64,000 nt of DNA, from NCBI RefSeq assembly GCF_932274485.2, contig NC_065885.2, positions 39,755,062-39,819,061 of the forward strand, given 5' to 3'. This stretch comes from Patella vulgata (taxonomy: Eukaryota > Mollusca > Gastropoda > Patellidae). The notes beneath the pieces are model-generated. The model did no database searches. It saw nothing but the letters and a program-made list of their open reading frames with translations, and was not told where the DNA came from. Numbering within the stretch: position 1 is the first letter of the stretch; each line of letters opens with the position of its first letter. Below, piece by piece: positions 54,675 through 64,000 of the stretch. Position numbers and translations under genes: made by a program.

Positions 54675-55248
54675 GTAAGTTATTATTGCAAGTTGTATCA
54701 TGAGTTTACTATTTCCTTGCTAATAAAAACTCTTATAATCTGCTAATAAGAATTCTATAGTTCTGCAAAAATAAATAATGAAGTCCCCCGAAGTTGGCCT
54801 TTTAATTTGATTTTTTTTTTACCTAAATCGAATTGTTTAAAACTAACATTAAAGTCAATGGAAAATAATATAGTGGTTTTAATACTGATGGACAAATAAG
54901 ACTGGTCATTTATTATCTCCTTTCTCATTTTTGTTGACTTTTTGTTCTAAAATTGGCAAAGAGTGTTCAAATTTATTTTCAATCAAGTTTTGATGAATAG
55001 GCCTACTGTATGTAGTATATAAGCAGACATTTAATATGGAAATTTACAGCATGTAGATTCCTTTGATATGTCGTAAAACAAAATGGTGTCATGTTGGACT
55101 CTTTCTGGTATAAAGATTTAGATAACCAGAATGTTCAAAAAGACATGGATTTAACATTTAAATAGTTTTGAGTGTGTTAAAGCCAATGTAGTCTGATTTT
55201 TGCTAATATTTGGTGTTGTCTCCCTTTATTTGATGAACATCACAGATC
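54675..55248. other. IMMP2L intron 1, left part
   Basis: AT-rich intron with no repeat named. Confidence 0.7.
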
Positions 55249-55249
55249 A

Positions 55250-55668
55250 TCCTCGGTATACCCAGTGGTTTCATTCCGTTATACTCCACTTTACCCAGCA
55301 GGGTTCATCCATGTGGTATTCACACATTCAAATTATCTGCCCTTGATCATAGCTTGATTCTACGAACCAATCAAAAAACAGTTTACAAACCAGTCTTAGC
55401 CCCATTGTTTATGTTCACAACAATATGGCAGCTTGTTCGCTCAAATATGAGAAAGTTTGTAAGAAATTTGATATAAAAGAAGTGTCCTAAAACATCTTTT
55501 TGATGGGAAAGATGTTTTTATGTCAGTCAGCTAGGTCGTTATGTTACCATATTTGGTCGATAAATATTGCACAATCATCAAGAGCAGATAATTTGAATAC
55601 ATGTCTCTCCCTTGGATGAACCCAGAGATTAGTGGAGTGGAATGGAATGAGACCACTGGGGATTATAT
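55250..55668. mobile_element. Inverted-repeat MITE in IMMP2L intron 1
   Basis: The left 'cccagtggtttcattccgtt' and 'caaattatctgcccttgatc' are mirrored at the right by 'aatggaatgagaccactggg' and 'gatcatcaagagcagataat'-like sequence. The arms are about 120-140 bp with moderate divergence. It ends 42 bases before exon 2. Confidence 0.75.
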
Positions 55669-55710
55669 TACATGCATTTTGTCAATAAGTTCAATAAATT
55701 TTTTATGCAG

Positions 55711-55826
55711 CCTGTTTTGAATCCAGAAATATCGACAGACAAGAAACCTATATCAGATTTTGTATTGCTAAATCGATGGAAAACTCATGGGATGCAGTTT
55801 AAAAGAGGAGAAATTGTATCACTGTC
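55711..55826 (+). CDS. IMMP2L: IMMP2L, second visible exon
   Basis: The acceptor is 'ttttttatgcag' and the donor 'gtatgt'. It encodes PVLNPEISTDKK then DFVLLNRWKTHGMQFKRGEI and VSL, aligning with human PSLNPGG...DVVLLNHWKVRNFEVHRGDIVSL. The phase is consistent with exon 1 and with the known exon end after GDIVSL. The catalytic lysine region (KRVIALEGD) is in a later exon, outside the window. Confidence 0.93.
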
Positions 55827-57786
55827 GTATGTATATTTGATTAGTTATCTGTTTACCCTGCAACCATATTTTGATGCTCAGTAGCATTTTTTGCAGATAT
55901 TGGTAAGTCAATGACATGATCCGGATTATCAGCGAGTTGATTAATTTATAGTATCCCGCCACATGATTGACACTCAATAATGATTAATCTAGGATATATA
56001 TATATGATTAGAATTTTAAGATTTAATATTTTTTTTTCAAATTGCGACTTTGGCGACCAACAGCGTGAGCCGTGGACAGGAGTTACATGAACTATGTCTG
56101 TCTTTGGAAGATTTCTAAATGTTCACAAATTGGGATGTCTTTATGGACAATAATAATGGATGGTAAATATTGAAATACATAGTATCTCCCAGCCTCCCAT
56201 ATTCCTGAAGCAATGATCCCAGAAATCCCTCTCTAGCCATTGCTGTATTTAAAGTGAATATTTGTCTATTTTTATCGTCCAATCATTAAGTACCATTGTT
56301 GGAAGTAGTTCTATTCAGTTTGTTGAAACAAAATACATAACATGACAGTTTGTTTCCTTGATCTGGTGTCTTCCCTAAAACTTCAGAAATAATATTCATC
56401 TGTTACGTGGTCCAACAGACGATAAAAAGATTCTGATTGTATTTTCGTTTGTAACAATTTTGAATAGCCTTGTTTATGACACAATTAGTTTTTTTGCAAT
56501 ATTCTGCCATTCTGAGGATAATTGCTCATAATGAATATTGTGGGCTGTGACGTAATGTAGCCACGATTGTCATTATACAGTTTTACATTAACATGTTAAG
56601 AGCTCCAGTTAATCCAGATTGATTTGATACTCTGTAATGGATTGGTTGTTAACCCGACTATTATAACTAGTCATATAATTTGGGACAGGAATCATCAATC
56701 AGTCCAGCAGTGTTTGAGTGCGATTATTGGTAGGTCTAATCAAACGAAACACTGAGAGGAGTATGAGTATCTCCCAGAAAAATGTAAGATTTGTTGTAGT
56801 TTTACATGTAGCTGTTTTATTAGTCCCCTTACAGTGAAACCAGAGAAGACTATAGGTTTTCTCTCCATCTATCTGTCTGTCATATATTTGTTTTCTGCAG
56901 ATAAAGCTGCACAGCTCCATAGTGGGGCAGGCATATCATGCACATGTACATTTTGATTTCAACGAGATTAAATTTTGATTTTGTAGCACCTATACAGTGG
57001 TTTATAAAAGAGTTGGTTGGTCCCAGTGGGCAGAGCATATTAAAGACATGTTGAGGATTACAACATAATTAGAATTATTAGTTTATTGATGGAACTGAAA
57101 CACTGATGAGTGATTAATCTCAAGATTCCCAACCTTTTTCCACTGGCGAATGCCTTGGGATACTTTACACAGAGGATCGTCAGATCTGCATTTACTCTGT
57201 TCAGGCAGATTTCCCATATTAGATGCGTGCAACAACTTTTCATGTTGATCTTTGATAAACCCCAATGGGGTCCATCTTACTGGGAAAAGTTAACTTATGA
57301 AACAAATATGCTTGAAATAATTTCTTTGATAGCTTCATACACCCCTCTTCTCTCACACTGACGTTTCAGTAACTGCCATCAGATTGTAACGCAGGGATAC
57401 ATGCAGGGGTGCAACCAAAGTCTTCCCGAACGTATCAAGGACAAAATATCTAGGGACCTCTTCTAGCGATTTTTCAAAGAAACAAAACGGCGAAGTCGAT
57501 TAAAAGGGCAGATTGTTACATTAAAAGAGTTTGTGACATTATTTATATCTGACAAAAAAATGTAAGAAACGACAGACAACTGAGCTGACTCAACCAAATA
57601 AACTTATTCTATCTCTTTGAAGCTTGATTAGATCGTATAAAACAAATATTCTGGTTTTCAGATAACCCTTTTTTATTTAAAAAAAATAAAATAAAACCAC
57701 TCTATTTAATTACTGCAAGTAAATTTGAATAAATATAAAAATATTCTGTAGGCTCATTTATAAAGTATGCAACCCTGATAAATGTT
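55827..57786. other. IMMP2L intron 2, left part
   Basis: About 2 kb with no supportable gene. Open frames of 60-83 codons at 56699-56920 and 57058-57361 lie on both strands of the same region, have no recognisable domain and look accidental. Confidence 0.6.
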
Positions 57787-58226
57787 ACTTATAATGTATG
57801 GAGCCGAATCGTTGCCATATTAAGAAAATATAATAGTTAAAATTGACAATTTATCATAGTCAAAATGGTAAAAATGGTCATTTTTCGAGATTTTTAACTT
57901 GTAAATATCACATAACACAAAATCACTAGTCTATATTAGTATCAAAACAAACCAAAAAAATCTAGTTATGTTTTTTCACTTTCTACTTTTTTATCTTTGC
58001 ATTTTCAACTATCAGAATTTCTCCATTGTAATTTCCACCTCCAAAATTTCTCCAATCGAACGGACAAAGGCGCGGTTCCGGGTTCAGCCAAAGTTGACGT
58101 CATAAGATGTCAGCATTTATCGTCTCGGCTAAAATTACTGCTAAATTGGGTTATTCATAACTCTTAAGAACTGTCCGATTTTATTTATTATTTTTTGGAG
58201 AAAAAAAATGAAATAAATTCGTTGTC

Positions 58227-58560
58227 ATGTTGAACAACTTTTTGTTTAATGAGTTATATCATCGAACCTTGAGGTTTGCTCATTGTCTTAATAGAACGGA
58301 TGAATCTTTGACAGAACATCGTCATGGATGTGAGCGAATTTCTGTCGTTATATCTGAAATAAGTGAAACTACAAAAGAGGTGCTTGGCTGCCTTCATCAA
58401 TTAAGAAAAGCTTTACAGTTATTAGACGATGTAATAAATTGACAACAAGACAATTAGGACCTGGTAGAGAGTATCATTTTTCGTCAGGAAGAGTTGATCC
58501 GCCAAAGTTATTTATTCCACAAGAACAGTTACGATATTTAATAGATAAACATCTGTAATT
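58227..58560 (+). pseudogene. Integrase-core-type transposase, N-terminal remnant
   Basis: A 71-codon open frame includes YHRTLRFAHCLNRTDESLTE and LHQLRKALQLLDDVIN. A second short open piece nearby contains GRVDPPKLFIPQEQLRYLID. The latter matches the 'GRPkf.Ip.eqLeyLi' block that, in many fish and invertebrate proteins, precedes an HTH and an integrase-type catalytic core. The HTH and core are not present, so the product would be inactive. Family assignment is from memory of the motif. Confidence 0.5.
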
Positions 58561-59394
58561 TGTGGAAAATAAAAAATAATATATCCCCGATGAGAGGTAT
58601 AAATTATTGTTTCACTATTTCGGTGTCCCAGAATATTTTAATTTACCTTTTCAATCTATCATGATAAGGTAGGTAGTTGTGATCGCAACACATGCAGCAA
58701 GAGTCTACCTGTGCACTGTCAATATTAAAATCTAATGGATTATGTAGTTGTCATTAAAACATGACAGTAAAGACATAAATTATTTGTTCTTTTCACATTA
58801 ACTGGGAGTTAAATAATGCGAAACTAGAAACAAAAGTTATATTAATTAAAATACAACTAGAAACAAAAGATGTATTAAGTAAAATACGAGGTGGACCTAA
58901 TTAGGCCTATATATATATATACCCCTCCGACAAGACTCAAGAGTTAAAAAAAACAAAAACCTATATTTTTATTGACGGTTGGATGGTATCATGTTAGTAA
59001 TAGTTATTGATTTTAACCATTAGTATTTTATACTTTTGCAAAGCAGAATTTTTTAAAACAAGTATCCGGTAGCCAGTATATATATAGGCCTAATAATTTT
59101 TATGTGGTCTTCAAAAAAAATACAGATGTGACATCATCTTTTGTATTGGCGTACTAGTACTTCAAATAAAGTACACGTCTATGGTACATACAATTAATCA
59201 ATTACATACAAATAACATATTACGTTAAATATTGTTTTTACATAATTAATTAATCAACAAGTGTTTTTATAAGTCAAAATCCGGTAGGCCTACAGCGCAT
59301 TGGACGCTTATGGCTGACATCCGGATCCATTCACTTGATTTGAGATACTTATTGTTTGAAATATATGTGTAACCTATATTGTTTGTCGTGTCTA
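58561..59394. other. Interior of the long-TIR element, no gene
   Basis: AT-rich with 'taggcctatatatatatata' and similar simple stretches. No coding signal. Confidence 0.5.
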
Positions 59395-59790
59395 TGGGTT
59401 TGTATTGTGTAGTTGTTTATGTGGATAAGACGCTGGCTCGCTAGCCTGGAGGTCGGGTGTTCGATCCCTGCATTGGCCGAGAAAGTTCATCCAGATTTTC
59501 TGGCGTGGTTCCCCCTTGTCAGTGATGCAGGACAGAGGGTCTGACAAGGACAGCTGTCTAGTCCTTCGGATGAGACAAAAAACCGAGGTCTCGTGTATAC
59601 ATTGGAGTGCACGTAAAAGATCCCTTGGCAGTTGGAATTCGATATAAGAGTAGGCAATAGTGCCGCTGCCCGGGCAAAATTTCCCTCATAGCACACTGTA
59701 TGACGTATGCCCGTCTTCATTAGGCCAGCATAGGAGCAGAACAGTAGGACGTTAAACCCCATTTGATTTCATTTCATTTACTATTCTCTC
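59395..59790 (+). mobile_element. SINE family 1, full-length copy
   Basis: The head contains A-box-like 'gtggataagacgctggctcg' and B-box-like 'ggtgttcgatccctgc'. The body includes 'gtgcacgtaaaagatccctt' and 'tgacgtatgcccgtcttcat'. The tail is 'gtaggacgttaaacccca' followed by (ATTTC)n. It is the best copy of the family in the window and lies inside the long-TIR element. Confidence 0.9.
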
Positions 59791-60253
59791 AGCTAACCGA
59801 AGAACTCCAAATGCATCAGCTGCTTATACCAACGTAGATTTATGACGTTGTGTGCCCATAGTCCCTATCAGGAAGCATTAATCTTAGTCCAGACGATAAA
59901 AACAGATGAGTTATGACGTCATCTTCGGCCGAACTCGGAAACACACCCCTTTTCCTTATATGGTCAGTTAGATTGGAGAAATTGTGATAGTCGAAAATGC
60001 AGTGGAGAAAATCTGATAGTTGAAAATGCAAAGATGAAAAATTTACAGTGAATTTTCAAGCAATTTTTGCTTTGATACTAATAGTGATTTTCATGATGGT
60101 AAATATTTACCATGTGATATGTGATATTTACAAGTGAAAAATCTCGAAAATGGCCATTTTTACCATTTTGACTATGATAATTTTGCAATTTTAATCATGA
60201 TATTTTCTCTTAATAATAATATGGCAACAATGCGGCTCCATAATAATGTAAGT

Positions 60254-60442
60254 GGTACTGGATGATCATACATTCCTATAAACAACATGATTAAAACAAT
60301 TTCAATAAGAGGTCATTTCGGCCACTAGTGACAAAATAAAAAGACCAAAATAAAAACCTCCCTCTCACATCAGAATTTTGAAAGGGATTGTCTGAAAAGA
60401 ATTTTTTTGTTGTATAGCCTAAATGTAATAATACGTTTCTCT
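60254..60442. other. IMMP2L intron 2, short unannotated stretch
   Basis: Nothing supportable. Confidence 0.5.
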
Positions 60443-61972
60443 TTTTTTATACGCCCATATGGAAATGTGGTTGAATATTGCTGTCCCCGTCTGTCTGTAG
60501 GTCCATCCACCTTCCACAATTTCTTGTGAACACTCTACAGATTACATGTATCATCTAACTGTTTTGAAATTGATATATGTTTTTTTCTTGTGAACACTCT
60601 ATCTGACTGTTTTGAAATTGATATATGTTTACATCAGTGAGGTGAAGAATCCTTTTTATTTTCAATAATTTCCGTTAATTTCTTCTGGAGTTATGGTCCT
60701 TGTTTCACTTTGTTGAACCTTGTGAACGCTCTAATGACAAAAGTTATCCCCTGATTTGTATGACATTACCGTGTTGGCACTTACTGGTCCTTGTCTTCTG
60801 ACGACTGCTGCACCTGTTCGAGTCGCTGGGCGGAATCTGTCACGCAGTGAGTGACCCGGATGTAGCAGTCTTGAGCCTGGGTTGTAACGCATTGTTGACC
60901 AGGATGTTGACGGTCACGTGTTGTGTGAAACAATAGTTCATAGTATTGCATAATATTATACATACAAAACCACCTAGTAATAAAATATTTGGGGAAAAAG
61001 TGATGCATTTTCCATGGCGCTCAGAATATAAATCATTTAAATTAGTGAAATGAAGAATCCTATTGACTTTCAGCAATTTCCGTTAATTATGTCTAGAGTT
61101 ATGGCCCTTGTTTCACTTTTTTGAACCTTATGAACGCTCTAACAACAAAAGTTATCCCCCGATCTGTATGACATTTTTTTGCATCATTTAAATTAGTGAA
61201 ATGAAGAATCCTATTGAATTTCAGAAATTTCTGTTAATTACATATAGAGTTATGGTCCTTGTTTCACTTTGTTGAACCCTGTGAACGACAAAAGTTATCA
61301 CCCTATCTGTATGAAATTTATATGCATCATTGAAATTAGTGAAATGAAGAAGCCTTTTGAATTTCAGCAATTTCCAATAATTACTTCTAGAGTTATCTCA
61401 CTTGTTTAAATTTTGTTGAACCTTGTGAACGCTCAAATGACAAAAGTTGTCATCCGATTTGTATGAAATTTATATGCATTATTTAAATTAGTAAAACGAA
61501 AACCCTGTTGAATTTCAACAATTTCAAAAAATTTCTTCTAGAGTTATGGCCCTTGTTTCACTTTGTTGAACCTTGTGAACGATCGAATGACGAAAATTAT
61601 CGTCGGATCTGTATGAAATTTATATGCATTATTTAAATTAATAAAACGAAAAAGCCTGTCGAATTTCAGCAATTTCAAATAATTACTTCTAGAGTTATGG
61701 CCAATGTTTCACTTTGTTGAACCTTGTGAACGTTTGAATGACAAAAGTTATTGTCTTATCGGTATGAAATTTATATGCATTATTTAAATTAGTAAAACAA
61801 AAGAGTCTATCGAATTTCAACAATTTCTGAAAATTACTTCAGTTTTTAGAACCCTGTGAACCCTCAAATGCCCCAAATTACCTACAAAAGAATAAATATG
61901 AGACAACCCTTGTCGACAGCTTGGACGATTTAACAGCTATGGCGTATGTTTTGTTGCCTGGTTACCTATCTT
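60443..61972 (+). mobile_element. TATACGCCCAC repeat, subfamily 2, longest copy
   Basis: From 'tttttttatacgcccat' to 'gcctggttacctatctta', it has about nine internal units with 'tctagagttatggcccttg' and 'gaaatttatatgcat'. A Tc1 fragment (about 60770-61030) interrupts the second unit. Confidence 0.85.
60770..60935 (-). pseudogene. Tc1-type transposase fragment
   Basis: CVTTQAQDCYIRVTH, with the next frame giving LRDRFRPATRTGAAVVRRQG, matches the linker and second HTH of Tc1 transposases. It is flanked by unrelated repeat sequence and lacks catalytic motifs. Confidence 0.65.
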
Positions 61973-62169
61973 ATATAATGTTTGTACCTTATGACATGTT
62001 ATTATTTTCACTCAGTTGTGTAAACATTTAATATTTCTTGGTTTCAATAGGTCAAACAAATGCAGTATATAAAAGACAATTAAATTTCATTTAAACATGA
62101 AACTAATACATCTTAAGTTTATATTTCGAAAAGATGTGGCAAGTGGAGCGTGGGGAAAAAATTCCTTAA

Positions 62170-62513
62170 CCCGTTAAGTGCGTAGGTCGTTATATAACAT
62201 CCTGGACAACTGCCACTAACTGTGTGTAGGCCGTAATATAACACCTTGGAGGTATTTTCCCCAGCCTATTCTTAGAACATAGTTCGTCACTCGGGGGAAT
62301 CCCTTGGGAATTTCCCCACGATCGCAGCATGTGTAGGACGTTATATTATGTCCTGGACAACTGCCACTCACTGTGTGTAGGGCGTAATATAATGCCTTGG
62401 AGGTATTTTCCCCAACCAATTCTTAGAACATAGTACATAGTTCTTCGTCGCTTCGTCAAATTAATTACACAATAGGGGGTAGTTAACGTTTTAAAAATGT
62501 CACGCTTAACGGG
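62170..62513. mobile_element. TTAACCCG-type MITE, 344 bp
   Basis: TTAA at 62166-62169 and 62514-62517 flank ends CCCGTTAAGTGCG and CGCTTAACGGG. Inside, two ~150-bp units share 'catcctggacaactgccact', 'gtgtgtagg' and 'ccttggaggtattttcccc'. The end sequence and target are those of piggyBac-type MITEs. Confidence 0.88.
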
Positions 62514-62517
62514 TTAA

Positions 62518-64000
62518 AGATAATAACATTTTAATCTTCCTAATGATCGGCCAATGCTCCAAGTCTTACTTAAATTCCCCCACACCCAAAGAAAACCAAA
62601 ATGTAGTATTATGCGAACCCTAAAAGCAGATAAAGAATAGAGATATTGCAAGTTTATAAAGAATTATCAACTAATCATGATTTTTTAAACAATGATTGTT
62701 GATCCAAAAACTTTTCCATTGTAGTGAAGACAAAAACAGCTCTGAAGAACAGAACTGAATGTGGAATAGGTTGATTATCACTAATGTGACTCTGATATCA
62801 GCTATGAATTTCATTGTCCGAATACAGAAAATTCAATTATTTGTTTTACTTTGCTATCTTTTTAAACGAACCTGTTCTCCCCACTCCCACTCCCCCCACC
62901 CCACCCCAGTCTTGTAGAAATAAACGATTGTTATAACATTTCAGTCTTTATTTCCCTTTGATATCTACAGTATTGATTAGAGATTTATTTTATATGGATT
63001 TTTATAATTAATACATCAATCAGATGGGGTTTTCCATTATTTTCCTGTAATTTGTAGATAATGAAAAGGGTAATAAATCATACAAAAGTATTTATTGACA
63101 GCGTTAACAATAACTGGAATATACATAATAATGAAACATTAAAAATCATTTTATACATAATTTTGAATTATTGAACTAGATAAAATATAACCTTATAATC
63201 AAAGATATAATTTTATATAATGAATGAAATAAATGGTGACAAAAGTAAAATTATTTCCGATATTTCAGAATGTCCAGTACTTTAAAAATTAAGGGCAATC
63301 CATCTTGGTTTTTTCACAGAATATGTAATTATCAATTCATATTCCAGTAATATTAATTTTCAAATTAGTTTAATGGTAGTACTAGATGTAGCACTATTAT
63401 TTATAATAATAATGGATCTGTGCTACTAGTTTCAATACAAACCATGTTGGAAACACAGCTAATCATACCATAAGGTGAAAAGTAGAAATATGTTTTCAGT
63501 AAAATAAAAAAGAGCTGACAATCATAAATGATTATTTACATTATATTTTATATGATATGTATTTCATCAATGATAGAGATGCAGTGATAGAACAAATTTG
63601 TTTGTAAAATATTGTCATGTACATATATATATTTATATCTTGCTGAAGCATGATAAATATTGAATGATCTAGCATGATTTCCCATTGCCTTCATATTAAC
63701 ATAGTGGTGTTAATTAAAGCTTTCATCCAAATAAATATTGGTTTAAAGAAAGATGCATATTAAAATTAATGGAACTGGCCATATACATGTAGGATGCATT
63801 TAGCACATTAATTATAAATTACTTGCTCACATTCTTTTGTATTCAGTATTTAGAGGATTTTTTAGATTTGTAATTTTTATTATGATTTTATCGGTTCAGT
63901 TCAAATTTTTGATCATTGTAAATGAATAAATGTGCATGAAAAATAATTACATAAAGAGACGAATTAGATTTGGGAATTAGGAAGCAAGGCTGTCCTAGAA
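62518..64000. other. IMMP2L intron 2, right part
   Basis: AT-rich (very low GC after 63000), with no exon, repeat boundary or RNA gene that I can support. Exon 3 of IMMP2L is not in the window. Confidence 0.6.

Larger units (their letters stand above)
57787..60253 (+). mobile_element. Element with ~280-bp inverted ends and integrase-type remnant
   Basis: The left end (57787-58070) and right end (59965-60253) are inverted copies. Shared phrases include 'atggagccg', 'catagtcaaaatggtaaaaa', 'ttttcgagattttt', 'tatcacata' and 'tctttgcattttcaactatc'. Inside is a short coding remnant near 58227-58560 and, later inserted, a SINE (59395-59790). It looks broken, since most of the transposase is absent. 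A cut-and-paste element with an IS3/integrase-like enzyme is my best reading. Confidence 0.75.

Noticed and set aside
59405-59470. tRNA-like A and B boxes
   Set aside because: They head a SINE with a conserved body and tail. The acceptor stem and a clean cloverleaf are not supported, so this is not a functional tRNA gene. The same holds for the heads at 11700-11740, 44380-44460, 48770-48840 and 43780-43828.
57787-60253. Polinton or retrovirus-like reading of the long-TIR element
   Set aside because: The element is only about 2.5 kb, with no capsid, polymerase, protease or envelope signal and no LTRs. A plain DNA transposon is the simpler explanation.

Overview
This is eukaryotic, AT-rich, intron- and transposon-dense DNA. 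The repeats (a family beginning TATACGCCCAC, tRNA-headed SINEs with a GGACGTTAAA tail motif, an I/Nimb-like LINE with an AAC tail) point to a mollusc, most likely a gastropod. That taxonomic call is inference from repeat style, not a database match.

Two host genes are supported, both on the + strand. The first (18288-39630) is the 3' part of a gene for a single-pass membrane protein of no family I recognise. Six exons join in one consistent reading frame, giving a Cys/His-rich extracellular region, a transmembrane helix, a basic stop-transfer stretch and a proline/tyrosine-rich cytoplasmic tail ending at a stop codon, with a poly(A) signal about 300 bases further on. The second (from 54564, running off the right edge) is IMMP2L, the catalytic subunit 2 of the mitochondrial inner membrane peptidase. 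Its first two exons are here and carry the catalytic serine. A weaker candidate terminal exon lies on the minus strand at 51507-51654.

Nearly everything else is mobile DNA, much of it nested. 1-11800: a TIR element holding four ~435-bp tandem units, a 2.3-kb foldback with internal repeats, a 1.74-kb foldback, and SINE pieces. 11821-18079: a broken hAT transposon that received a 5'-truncated LINE, which in turn received a 736-bp TTAA-target element. 18436-31749 is one intron of the membrane-protein gene. It holds a TATACGCCCAC repeat split by a Tigger/pogo-like element, itself carrying an I/Nimb-like LINE (21935-28700) and a Tc1 element (29195-30709); two local tandem duplications (608 and 640 bp) lie in this nest. 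32000-39250: the remaining exons, with a head-to-head Tc1 chimera ending 37 bp before one exon. 39900-54500: TTAA-target MITEs, foldback MITEs, SINEs, a CR1/L2-like LINE cut by a SINE and a Tc1 MITE, a second LINE 3' end, a near-perfect palindrome and a 144-bp tandem repeat. 54500-64000: IMMP2L exons 1-2 and intron 2, which carries a ~2.47-kb element with ~280-bp inverted ends and an integrase-type coding remnant, a long TATACGCCCAC copy and a TTAACCCG-type MITE.

I saw no LTR retroelement, Polinton, CRISPR array, rRNA or functional tRNA gene. Tc1, hAT and LINE coding regions are all disrupted.
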